A DNA stretch of 64,000 nucleotides from the NCBI RefSeq assembly GCF_026212465.1, contig NC_080048.1, forward strand, positions 20,358,660 to 20,422,659, given 5' to 3'. This document shows, piece by piece, positions 25,797 through 38,873 of the stretch. Numbering within the stretch: position 1 is the stretch's first letter; every line of letters starts with the position of its first letter. The notes beneath the pieces were generated by a model. The model worked only from the letters and a program-made list of their open reading frames with translations. It did not search any database and was not told the origin of the DNA. Made by a program: the position numbers and the translations under genes. The stretch comes from Amaranthus tricolor (taxonomy: Eukaryota > Streptophyta > Magnoliopsida > Caryophyllales > Amaranthaceae).

Positions 25797-27805
25797 CTTA
25801 GCACGTAAAATTTAGCATATGACTATTATTTTCAATTCTAACCACTTCAACACAATAATATATGCCAAATAGTGATGTGTACCACGTTTCGTACAAAACG
25901 AACTACTTTATGCACGAAAATCCAAAAAAAGCTTAAAAAACTCATAAATTCGCAACTTAGCACGTAATATTTAGCGTGTGACTATTATTTTCAATTCTAA
26001 CCACTTCAGCACAATAGTATATACCAAATAGTTTTGAATGCCAAGTTTCGTGCAAAACAAACAAAGTATGAGCTACTTTATGCACGAAAGTCCAAAAAAA
26101 CCTTAAAAACCCATAAAGTTGCAACTTAGCACGTAATATTTAGCATATGACTATTATTTTCAATTCTAACCACTTCAACACAATAACATATACCAAATAT
26201 TATTATGTGCCAAGTTTCGTGCAAAACAAACAAAGTTTGAGCTACTTTATGCGCGAAAGTCAAAAAAATGCTTAAAAACCGAATAAATCCCAACGTAGCT
26301 CGTAATTTCTAGCATATCACTATTGTTTTCAATTTTAACCACTTCAACACTATAATATATACCAAATAGTGTTGTGTGCCAAGTTTCGTGCAAAACAAAC
26401 CAAGTTTGAGCTACTTTATGCACAAAAGTCCAAAAAAAGCTTAACAACCTATAAAATCGCAACTTTGCACGTATTTTCTAGCATATGACTATTATTTTCA
26501 ATTCTAACCACTTCAACACAGTAATATATACAAAATAGTGTTGTTAGCCAAGTTTCGTGCAAAACAAACAAAGTTTGAGCTACTTTATGCACGAAAGTCC
26601 AACAAAAGCTTAAAAATCCATAAAATCGTAACTTAGCACGTAATACTTACGATATGACTCTTATTTTCAATTCTAACCACTTCAACACAATAATATATAC
26701 CAAATAGTGTTGTGTGCCAAGTTTCGTGCAAAACAAACAAAGTTTTAGCTACTTTATGCGCAAAAGTCAAAAAAATGCTTAAAAACCCAATAAATCCCAA
26801 CTTAGCACGTAATTGCTAGCATATCACTATTGTTTTCAATTCTAACCACTTCAACACAATAATATATACCAAATAGTGTTGTGTGCTAAGTTTCGTGCAA
26901 AACAAACCAAGTTTGAGCTACTTTATGCAAAAAAGTCCAAAAAAAGCTTAATAACCTATATAATCGCAACTTAGCACGTATTTTATAGCATATGACTATT
27001 ATTTTCAATTCTAACCACTTCAACACAATAATATATACAAAATAGTGTTGTGCGCCAAGTTTCGTGCAAAACAAACCAAGTTTGAGCTACTTTATGCACG
27101 CAAGTCCAAAAAGAGCTTAAAAAACCCATAAAATCGCAACTTGGCACGTAATACTTACTATGATTTTAAATTCTAACCACTTCAACACAATAATATATAT
27201 CAACTAGTGTTAATGTGCCAAGTTTCGTGCAAAAAAAAACCAAGTTTGAGCTACTTTATGCGCGAAAGTTCAAGAAATGCCTAAAAACCCATAAAATCGT
27301 AATTTAGCACGTAATTTCTAGCATATGACTATTATTTTAAATTCAAACCACTTCAACACAATAATATATACCAAATAGTGTTGTACCAAGATTCGTTTAA
27401 AATAAACCAATTTTTACCTACTTTATGCACGAAAATAAGAAAAACCTTAAAACCCATAAAATCGCAACTTAACACGTAATATCTACCATATGACTATTAT
27501 TTTCAATTCTAACCACTTCAACACAATAATATATACCAAATCGTGTTATGTGCCAAGTTTCGTGCAAAACAAACCAAGTTTGAGCTACTTTATGCGTGAA
27601 TGTCCAAAAACAGCTTGAAAACCCATAAAATCGCAACTTGGCACGTAATATTTAGCATATGACTATTATTTTCAATTCTAACCACTTCAACACCACAATA
27701 CATACCAAATAGTGTTGTGTTCCATGTTATGTGCAAAACAAACCAAGTTTGACCTACGTTATGCGCGAAAGTCCAAACAAAGCATAAAAACCCGTAAAAT
27801 CGCAA
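25797..27805 (-). repeat. HOR copy 8, 12 monomers
   Basis: 2009 bp. Subtype A3 (CCATGTTATGTGC with GACCTACGTTATGCGCG) with D variant X. G ends in CGTAATTGCTAGC, another marker of the X-type HOR. Confidence 0.92.
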
Positions 27806-29820
27806 CTTAGCACGTAAAATTTAGCATATGACTATTATTTTCAATTCTAACCACTTCAACACAATAATATATGCCAAATAGTGATGTGTACCACGTTTCG
27901 TACAAAACGAACTACTTTATGCACGAAAATCCAAAAAAAGCTTAAAAACTCATAAATTCGCAACTTAGCACGTAATATTTAGCGTGTGACTATTATTTTC
28001 AATTCTAACCACTTCAGCACAATAGTATATACCAAATAGTTTTGAAACCCAAGTTTCGTGCAAAACAAACAAAGTATGAGCTACTTTATGCACGAAAGTC
28101 CAAAAAAAAACCTTAAAAACCCATAAAGTTGCAACTTAGCACGTAATATTTAACATATGACTATTATTTTCAATTCTAACCACTTCAACACAATAACATA
28201 TACCAAATATTATTATGTGCAAAGTTTCGTGCAAAACAAACAAAGTTTGAGCTACTTTATGCGCGAAAGTCAAAAAAATGCTTAAAAACCGAATAAATCC
28301 CAACGTAGCTCGTAATTTCTAGCATATCACTATTGTTTTCAATTCTAACCACTTCAACACTATAATATATACCAAATAGTGTTGTGTGCCAAGTTTCGTG
28401 CAAAACAAACCAAGTTTGAGCTACTTTATGCACAAAAGTCCAAAAAAAGCTTAACAACCTATAAAATCGCAACTTTGCACGTATTTTCTAGCATATGACT
28501 ATTATTTTTAATTCTAACCACTTCAGCCTAGTAATATATACAAAATAGTGTTGTTAGCCAAGTTTCGTGCAAAACAAACAAAGTTTGAGCTACTTTATGC
28601 ACGAAAGTCCAACAAAAGCTTAAAAATCCATAAAATCGCAACTTAGCACCTAATACTTACGATATGACTCTTATTTTCAATTCTAACCACTTCAACACAA
28701 TAATATATACCAAATAGTGTTGTGTGCCAAATTTCGTGCAAAACAAACAAAGTTTGAGCTACTTTATGCGCAAAAGTCAAAAAAATGCTTAAAAACCCAA
28801 TAAATCCCAACTTAGCACGTAATTTCTAGCATATCACTATTGTTTTCAATTCTAACCACTTCAACACAATAATATATACCAAATAGTGTTGTGTGCTAAG
28901 TTTCGTGCAAAACAAACCAAGTTTGAGCTACTTTATGCAAAAAAGTCCAAAAAAAGCTTAATAACCTATAAAATCGCAACTTAGCACGTATTTTCTAGCA
29001 TATGACTATTATTTTCAATTCTAACCACTTCAACACAATAATATATACAAAATAGTGTTGTGCGCCAAGTTTCGTGCAAAACAAACCAAGTTTGAGCTAC
29101 TTTATGCACGAAAGTCCAAAAAGAGCTTAAAAACCCATAAAATCGCAACTTAGCACGTAATACTTACCATATGACTATGATTTTAAATTCTAACCACTTC
29201 AACACAATAATATATATCAAATAGTGTTGTGTGCCAAGTTTCGTGCAAAAAAAACCAAGTTTTAGCTACTTTATGCGCGAAAGTTCAAGAAATGCCTAAA
29301 AACCCATAAAATCGTAATTTAGCACGTAATTTCTAGCATATGACTATTATTTTAAATTCAAACCACTTCAACACAATAATATATACCAAATAGTGTTGTA
29401 CCAAGATTCGTTTAAAATAAACCAAGTTTTACCTACTTTATGCACGAAAATAAGAAAAACTTTAAAACCCATAAAATCGCAACTTAACACGTAATATCTA
29501 CCATATGACTATTATTTTCAATTCTAACAACTTCAACACAATAATATATACCAAATCGTGTTATGTGCCAAGTTTCGTGCAAAACAAACCAAGTTTGAGC
29601 TACTCTATGCGTGAATGTCGAAAAACAGCTTGAAAACCCATAAAATCGCAACTTGGCACGTAATATTTAGCATATGACTATTATTTTCAGTTCTAACCAC
29701 TTCAACACCATAATACATACCAAATAGTGTTGTGTTCCATGTTTTATGCAAAACAAACCAAGTTTGACCTACGTTATGCGCGAAAGTCCAAACAAAGCAT
29801 AAAAACCCATAAAATCGCAA
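27806..29820 (-). repeat. HOR copy 9, 12 monomers
   Basis: 2015 bp, subtype A2 with D variant Y. The H monomer near 28507 is the H' form (TTTTTAATTC with CAGCCTAGTAAT), which is otherwise seen only from about 37,560 onward. Confidence 0.92.
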
Positions 29821-31835
29821 CTTAGCACGTAAAATTTAACATATGACTATTATTTTCAATTCTAACCACTTCAACACAATAATATATGCCAAATAGTGAT
29901 GTGTACCACGTTTCGTACAAAACGAACTAATTTATGCACGAAAATCCAAAAAAAGCTTAAAAACTCACAAATTCGCAACTTAGCACGTAATATTTAGCGT
30001 GTGACTATTATTTTCAATTATAACCACTTCAGCACAATAGTATATACCAAATAGTTTTGAATGCCAAGTTTCGTGCAAAACAAACAAAGTATGAGCTACT
30101 TTATGCACGAAAGTCCAAAAAAACCTTAAAAACCCATAAAGTTGCAACTTAGCACGTAATATTTAGCATATGACTATTATTTTCAATTCTAACCACTTCA
30201 ACACAATAACATATACCAAATATTATTATGTGCCAAGTTTCGTGCAAAACAAACAAAGTTTGAGCTACTTTATGCGCGAAAGTCAAAAAAATGCTTAAAA
30301 ACCGAATAAATCCCAACGTAGCTCGTAATTTCTAGCATATCACTATTGTTTTCAATTTTAACCACTTCAACACTATAATATATACCAAATAGTGTTGTGT
30401 GCCAAGTTTCGTGCAAAACAAACCAAGTTTGAGCTACTTTATGCACAAAAGTCCAAAAAAAGCTTAACAACCTATAAAATCGCAACTTTGCACGTATTTT
30501 CTAGCATATGACTATTATTTTCAATTCTAACCACTTCAACACAGTAATATATACAAAATAGTGTTGTTAGCCATGTTTCGTGCAAAACAAATAAAGTTTG
30601 AGCTACTTTATGCACGAAAGTCCAACAAAAGCTTAAAAATCCATAAAATCGCAACTTAGCACCTAATACTTACGATATGACTCTTATTTTCAATTCTAAC
30701 CACTTCAACACAATAATATATACCAAATAGTGTTGTGTGCCAAATTTCGTGCAAAACAAACAAAGTTTTAGCTACTTTATGCGCAAAAGTCAAAAAAATG
30801 CTTAAAAACCCAATAAATCCCAACTTAGCACGTAATTTCTAGCATATCACTATTGTTTTCAATTCTAACCACTTCAACACAATAATATATACCAAATAGT
30901 GTTGTGTGCTAAGTTTCGTGCAAAACAAACCAAGTTTGAGCTACTTTATGCAAAAAAGTCCAAAAAAGGCTTAATAACCTATCAAATCGCAACTTAGCAC
31001 GTATTTTCTAGCATATGACTATTATTTTCAATTCTAACCACTTCAACACAATAATATATACAAAATAGTGTTGTGCGCCAAGTTTCGTGCAAAACAAACC
31101 AAGTTTGAGCTACTTTATGCACGAAAGTCCAAAAAGAGCTTAAAAACCCATAAAATCGCAACTTAGCACGTAATACTTACCATATGACTATGATTTTAAA
31201 TTCTAACCACTTCAACACAATAATATATATCAAATAGTGTTGTGTGCCAAGTTTCGTGCAAAAAAAACCAAGTTTGAGCTACTTTATGCGCGAAAGTTCA
31301 AGAAATGCCTAAAAACCCATAAAATCGTAATTTAGCACGTAATTTCTAGCATATGACTATTATTTTAAATTCAAACCACTTCAACACAATAATATATACC
31401 AAATAGTGTTGTGTACCAAGATTCGTTTAAAATAAACCAAGTTTTACCTACTTTATGCACGAAAATAAGAAAAACTTTAAAACCCATAAAATCGCAACTT
31501 AACACGTAATATCTACCTTATGACTATTATTTTCAATTCTAACCACTTCAACACAATAATATATACCAAATCGTGTTATGTGCCAAGTTTCGTGCAAAAC
31601 AAACCAAGTTTGAGCTACTTTATGCGTGAATGTCGAAAAACAGCTTGAAAACCCATAAAATCGCAACTTGGCACGTAATATTTAGCATATGACTATTATT
31701 TTCAATTCTAACCACTTCAACACCATAATACATACCAAATAGTGTTGTGTTCCATGTTTTATGCAAAACAAACCAAGTTTGACCAACGTTATGCGCGAAA
31801 GTCCAAACAAAGCATAAAAACCCATAAAATCGCAA
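29821..31835 (-). repeat. HOR copy 10, 12 monomers
   Basis: 2015 bp, subtype A2 with D variant Y. It follows another A2/Y copy, so the alternation of versions breaks here. Confidence 0.92.
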
Positions 31836-34168
31836 CTTAGCACGTAAAATTTAGCATATGACTATTATTTTCAATTCTAACCACTTCAACACAATAATAT
31901 ATGCCAAATAGTGATGTGTACCACGTTTCGTACAAAACGAACTAATTTATGCACGAAAATCCAAAAAAAGCTTAAAAACTCATAAATTCGCAACTTAGCA
32001 CGTAATATTTAGCGTGTGACTATTATTTTCAATTCTAACCACTTCAGCACAATAGTATATACCAAATAGTTTTGAATGCCAAGTTTCGTGCAAAACAAAC
32101 AAAGTATGAGCTACTTTATGCACGAAAGTCCAAAAAAAACCTTAAAAACCCATAAAGTTGCAACTTAGCACGTAATATTTAGCATATGACTATTATTTTC
32201 AATTCTAACCACTTCAACAGAATAACATATACCAAATATTATTATGTGCCAAGTTTCGTGAAAAACAAACAAAGTTTGAGCTACTTTATGCGCGAAAGTC
32301 AAAAAAATGCTTAAAAACCGAATAAATCCCAACGTAGCTCGTAATTTCTAGCATATCACTATTGTTTTAAATTTTAACCACTTCAACACTATAATATATA
32401 TCAAATAGTGTTGTGTGCCAAGTTTCGTGCAAAACAAACCAAGTTTGAGCTACCTTATGCACAAAAGTCCAAAAAAAGCTTAACAACCTATAAAATCGCA
32501 ACTTTGCACGTATTTTCTAGCATATGACTATTATTTTCAATTCTAACCACTTCAACACAGTAATATATACAAAATAGTGTTGTTAGCCAAGTTTCGTGCA
32601 AAACAAACAAAGTTTGAGCTACTTTATGCACGAAAGTCCAACAAAAGCTTAAAAATCCATAAAATCGTAACTTAGCACGTAATACTTACGATATGACTCT
32701 TATTTTCAATTCTAACCACTTCAACACAATAATATATACCAAATAGTGTTGTGTGCCAAGTTTCGTGCAAAACAAACAAAGTTTTAGCTACTTTATGCGC
32801 AAAAGTCAAAAAAATGCTTAAAAACCCAATAAATCCCAACTTAGCACGTAATTGCTAGCATATCACTATTGTTTTCAATTCTAACCACTTCAACACAATA
32901 ATATATACCAAATAGTGTTGTGTGCTAAGTTTCGTGCAAAACAAACCAAGTTTGAGCTACTTTATGCAAAAAAGTCCAAAAAAAGCTTAATAACCTATAA
33001 AATCGCAACTTAGCACGTATTTTCTAGCATATGACTATTATTTTCAATTCTAACCACTTCAACACAATAATATATACAAAATAGTGTTGTGCGCCAAGTT
33101 TCGTGCAAAACAAACCAAGTTTGAGCTACTTTATGCACGCAAGTGCAAAAAGAGCTTAAAAACCCATAAAATCGCAACTTAGCACGTAATACTTACTATG
33201 ATTTTAAATTCTAACCACTTCAACACAATAATATATATCAACTAGTGTTAATGTGCCAAGTTTCGTGCAAAAAAAAACCAAGTTTGAGCTACTTTATGCG
33301 CGAAAGAAAAACCCATAAAAATCGTAATTTAGCACGTAATTTCTAGCATATGACTATTATTTTAAATTCAAACCACTTCAACACAATAATATATACAATA
33401 GTGTTGTACCAAGATTCGTTTAAAATAAACCAATTTTTACCTACTTTATGCACGAAAATAAGAAAAACCTTAAAACCCATAAAAATCGCAACTTAACACG
33501 TAATATCTACCATATGACTATTATTTTCAATTCTAACCACTTCAACACAATAATATATACCAAATCGTGTTATGTGCCAAGTTTCGTGCAAAACAAACCA
33601 AGTTTGAGCTACTTTATGCGCGAAAGTTCAAGAAATGCCTAAAAAACCCATAAAATCGTAATTTAGCACGTAATTTCCTAGCATATGACTATTATTTAAA
33701 TTCAAACCACTTCAACACAATAATATATACCAAATAGTGTTGTGTACCAAGATTCGTTTAAAATAAACCAAGTTTTACCTACTTTATGCACGAAAATAAG
33801 AAAAAACTTTAAAACCCATAAATCGCAACTTAACACGTAATATCTACCATATGACTATTATTTTCAATTCTAACCACTTCAACACAATAATATATACCAA
33901 ATCGAGTTATGTGCCAAGTTTCGTGCAAAACAAAACCAAGTTTGAGCTACTTTATGCGTGAACAGTCGAAAAACAGCTTGAAAACCCATAAAATCGCAAC
34001 TTGGCACGTAATATTTAGCATATGACTATTATTTTCAATTCTAACCACTTCAACACCATAATACATACCAAATAGTGTTGTGTTCCATGTTTTATGCAAA
34101 ACAAACCAAGTTTGACCAACGTTATGCGCGAAAGTCCAAACAAAGCATAAAAACCCATAAAATCGCAA
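31836..34168 (-). repeat. HOR copy 11, enlarged to 14 monomers
   Basis: 2333 bp. In + order it runs L K J I H G F E D C B/D C B A, so a C-B pair is repeated around a hybrid. D near 33301 has lost about 14 bp (CGCGAAAGAAAAACCC). The first C is the X-type form (GTTGTACCAAG) and the second is the A2-type form (GTTGTGTACCAAG, CCAAGTTTTACC). Confidence 0.87.
33492..33661 (-). repeat. Hybrid monomer B/D
   Basis: In + order it begins as B (AATATCTACCATATGAC, AAATCGTGTTATGTGCC) and ends as D (GCGCGAAAGTTCAAGAAATG). It sits between two C monomers of different lineage, as expected for an unequal crossover two monomers out of register. Confidence 0.83.
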
Positions 34169-36522
34169 CTTAGCACGTAAAATTTAGCATATGACTATTA
34201 TTTTCAATTCCTAACCACTTCAACACAATAATATATGCCAAATAGTGATGTGTACCACGTTTCGTACAAAACGAACTAATTTATGCACCGAAAATCCAAA
34301 AAAAGCTTAAAAACTCATAAATTCGCAACTTAGCACGTAATATTTAGCGTGTGACCTATTATTTTCAATTCTAACCACTTCAGCACAATAGTATATACCA
34401 AATAGTTTTGAATGCCAAGTTTCGTGCAAAACAAACAAAGTATGAGCTACTTTAATGCACGAAAGTCCAAAAAAACCTTAAAAACCCATAAAGTTGCAAC
34501 TTAGCACGTAATATTTAGCATATGACTATTATTTTCAATTCTAACCACTTCAACACAATAACATATACCAAATATTATTATGTGCCAAGTTTTCGTGAAA
34601 AACAAACAAAGTTTGAGCTACTTTATGCGCGAAAGTCAAAAAAATGCTTAAAAAACCGAATAAATCCCAACGTAGCTCGTAATTTCTAGCATATCACTAT
34701 TGTTTTCAATTTTAACCACTTCAACACTATAATATATACCAAATAGTGTTGTGTGGCCAAGTTTCGTGCAAAACAAACCAAGTTTGAGCTACCTTATGCA
34801 CAAAAGTCCAAAAAAAAGCTTAACAACCTATAAAATCGCAACTTTGCACGTATTTTCTAGCATATGACTATTATTTTCAATTCTAACCACTTCCAACACA
34901 GTAATATATACAAAATAGTGTTGTTAGCCAAGTTCGTGCAAAACAAACAAAGTTTGAGCTACTTTATGCACGAAAGTCCAACAAAAGCTTAAAAATCCAT
35001 AAAATCGTAACTTAGCACGTAATACTTACGATATGACTCTTATTTTCAATTCTAACCACTTCAACACAATAATATATACCAAATAGTGTTGTGTGCCAAG
35101 TTTCGTGCAAAACAAACAAAGTTTTAGCTACTTTATGCGCAAAAGTCAAAAAAATGCTTAAAAACCCAATAAATCCCAACTTAGCACGTAATTGCTAGCA
35201 TATCACTATTGTTTTCAATTCTAACCACTTCAACACAATAATATATACCAAATAGTGTTGTGTGCTAAGTTTCGTGCAAAACAAACCAAGTTTGAGCTAC
35301 TTTATGCAAAAAAGTCCAAAAAAAGCTTAATAACCTATAAAATCGCAACTTAGCACGTATTTTCTAGCATATGACTATTATTTTCAATTCTAACCACTTC
35401 AACACAATAATATATACAAAATAGTGTTGTGCGCCAAGTTTCGTGCAAAACAAACCAAGTTTGAGCTACTTTATGCACGCAAGTGCAAAAAGAGCTTAAA
35501 AACCCATAAAATCGCAACTTAGCACGTAATACTTACTATGATTTTAAATTCTAACCACTTCAACACAATAATATATATCAACTAGTGTTAATGTGCCAAG
35601 TTTCGTGCAAAAAAAAACCAAGTTTGAGCTACTTTATGCGCGAAAGTTCAAGAAATGCCTAAAAACCCATAAAATCGTAATTTAGCACGTAATTTCTAGC
35701 ATATGACTATTATTTTAAATTCAAACCACTTCAACACAATAATATATACCAAATAGTGTTGTACCAAGATTCGTTTAAAATAAACCAATTTTTACCTACT
35801 TTATGCACGAAAATAAGAAAAACCTTAAAACCCATAAAATCGCAACTTAAACACGTAATATCTCTACCATATGACTATTATTTTCAATTCTAACCACTTC
35901 AACACAATAATATATACCAAATCGTGTTATGTGCCAAGTTTCGTGCAAAACAAACCAAGTTTGAGCTACTTTATGCGCGAAAGTTCAAGAAATGCCTAAA
36001 AACCCATAAAATCGTAATTTAGCACGTAATTTCTAGCATATGACTATTATTTTAAATTCAAACCACTTCAACACAATAATATATACCAAATAGTGTTGTG
36101 TACCAAGATTCGTTTAAAATAAACCAAGTTTTACCTACTTTATGCACGAAAATAAGAAAAACTTTAAAAACCCATAAATCGCAACTTAACACGTAATATC
36201 TACCATATGACTATTATTTTCAATTCTAACCACTTCAACACAATAATATATACCAAATCGTGTTATGTGCCAAGTTTCGTGCAAAACAAACCAAGTTTGA
36301 GCTACTTTATGCGTGAATGTCGAAAAACAGCTTGAAAACCCATAAATCGCAACTTGGCACGTAATATTTAGCATATGACTATTATTTTCAATTCTAACCA
36401 CTTCAACACCATAATACATACCAAATAGTGTTGTGTTCCATGTTTTTATGCAAAACAAACCAAGTTTGACCAACGTTATGCGCGAAAGTCCAAACAAAGC
36501 ATAAAAAACCCATAAATCGCAA
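34169..36522 (-). repeat. HOR copy 12, enlarged to 14 monomers
   Basis: 2354 bp with the same arrangement and hybrid junction as copy 11, but with an intact D. It shares the rare markers GTGAAAAACAAAC in J (near 34598) and TACCTTATGCAC in I (near 34792). It is most simply a duplicate of the same recombinant. Scattered single-base insertions are present in both halves. Confidence 0.86.
35846..36017 (-). repeat. Hybrid monomer B/D, second copy
   Basis: It has the same B-to-D switch as 33492-33661, about 2.35 kb away, and is also flanked by two C monomers of different form. Confidence 0.82.
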
Positions 36523-38873
36523 CTTAGCACGTAAAATTTAGCATATGACTATTATTTTCAATTCTACACCACTTCAACACAATAATATATGCCAAATAGT
36601 GATGTGTACCACGTTTCGTACAAAAACGGACTAATTTATGCACGAAAATCCAAAAAAAGCTTAAAAACTCATAAATTCGCAACTTAGCACGTAATATTTA
36701 GCGTGTGACTATTATTTTCAATTCTAACCACTTCAGCACAATAGTATATACCAAATAGTTTTGAATGCCAAGTTTCGTGCAAAACAAACAAAGTATGAGC
36801 TACTTTATGCACGAAAGTCCAAAAAAACCTTAAAAACCCATAAAGTTGCAACTTAGCACGTAATATTTAGCATATGACTATTATTTTCAATTCTAACCAC
36901 TTCAACACAATAACATATACCAAATATTATTATGTGCCAAGTTTCGTGAAAAACAAACAAAGTTTGAGCTACTTTATGCGCGAAAGTCAAAAAAATGCTT
37001 AAAAACCGAATAAATCCCAACGTAGCTCGTAATTTCTAGCATATCACTATTGTTTTCAATTTTAACCACTTCAACACTATAATATATATCAAATAGTGTT
37101 GTGTGCCAAGTTTCGTGCAAAACAAACCAAGTTTGAGCTACCTTATGCACAAAAGTCCAAAAAAAAGCTTAACAACCTATAAAATCGCAACTTTGCACGT
37201 ATTTTCTAGCATATGACTATTATTTTCAATTCTAACCACTTCAACACAGTAATATATACAAAATAGTGTTGTTAGCCAAGTTTCGTGCAAAACAAACAAA
37301 GTTTGAGCTACTTTATGCACGAAAGTCCAACAAAAGCTTAAAAATCCATAAAATCGTAACTTAGCACGTAATACTTACGATATGACTCTTATTTTCAATT
37401 CTAACCACTTCAACACAATAATATATACCAAATAGTGTTGTGTGCCAAGTTTCGTGCAAAACAAACCAAGTTTGAGCTACTTTATGCACAAAAGTCCAAA
37501 AAAAGCTTAACAACCTATAAAATCGCAACTTTGCACGTATTTTCTAGCATATGACTATTATTTTTAATTCTAACCACTTCAGCCTAGTAATATATACAAA
37601 ATAGTGTTGTTAGCCAAGTTTCGTGCAAAACAAACAAAGTTTGAGCTACTTTATGCACGAAAGTCCAACAAAAGCTTAAAAATCCATAAAATCGCAACTT
37701 AGCACGTAATACTTACGATATGACTCTTATTTTCAATTCTAACCACTTCAACCACAATAATATATACCAAATAGTGTTGTGTGCCAAGTTTCGTGCAAGA
37801 CAAACAAAGTTTGAGCTACTTTATGCGCAAAAGTCAAAAAAATGCTTAAAAAACCCAATAAATCCCAACTTAGCACGTAATTTCTAGCATATCACTATTG
37901 TTTTCAATTCTAACCACTTCAAACACAATAATTTATACCAAATAGTGTTGTGTGCTAGTTTCGTGCAAAACAAACCAAGTTTAAGCTACTTTATGCAAAA
38001 AAGTCCAAAAAAAGCTTAATAACCTATAAAAATCGCAACTTAGCACGTATTTCTAGCATATGACTATTATTTTAAATTCTAACCACTTCAAGACAATAAT
38101 ATATACAAAATAGTGTTGTGCGCCAAGTTTCGTGCAAAACAAACCAAGTTTGAGCTACTTTATGCACGCAAGTCCAAAAGAGCTTAAAAACCCATAAAAT
38201 CGCAACTTAGCACGTAATACTTACTATGATTTTAAATTCTAACCACTTCAACACAATAATATATATCAACTAGTGTTAATGTGCCAAGTTTCGTGCAAAA
38301 AAAATCCAAGTTTGAGCTACTTTAAGCGCGAAAGTTCAAGAAATGCCTAAAAACCCATAAAATCGTAATTTAGCACGTAATTTCTAGCATATGACTATTA
38401 TTTTTAAATTCAAACCACTTCAACACAATAATATATACCAAATAGTGTTGTACCAAGATTCGTTTAAAATAAACCAATTTTTACCTACTTTATGCACGAA
38501 AAATAAGAAAAACCTTAAAATCCATAAAATCGCAACTTAACACGTAATATCTACCATATGACTATTATTTTCAATTCTAACCACTTCAACACAATAATAT
38601 ATACCAAATCGTGTTATGTGCCAAGTTTCGTGCAAAATAAACCAAGTTTGAGCTACTTTATGCGTGAATGTCCAAAAACAGCTTGAAAACCCATAAAATC
38701 GCAACTTGGCACGTAATATTTAGCATATGACTATTATTTTCAATTCTAACCACTTCAACACCATAATACATACCAAATAGGGTTGTGTTCCATGTTATGT
38801 GCAAAACAAAACAAGTTTGACCTACGTTATGCGTGAAAGTCCAAACAAAGCATAAAAACCCGTAAAATCGCAA
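36523..38873 (-). repeat. HOR copy 13, enlarged to 14 monomers
   Basis: 2351 bp. In + order L K J I H G/I H' G F E D C B A. The left part shares the GTGAAAAACAAAC and TACCTTATGCAC markers of copies 11 and 12. The right part carries H', D variant X and subtype A3. The copy is therefore a mosaic of two lineages joined at the G/I hybrid. Confidence 0.86.
37360..37528 (-). repeat. Hybrid monomer G/I
   Basis: In + order it begins as G (GTAATACTTACGATATGAC) and ends as I (GCACAAAAGTCC, GCTTAACAACCTATAAAATC). The length stays at 169 bp. An H precedes it and an H' follows it. Confidence 0.83.
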
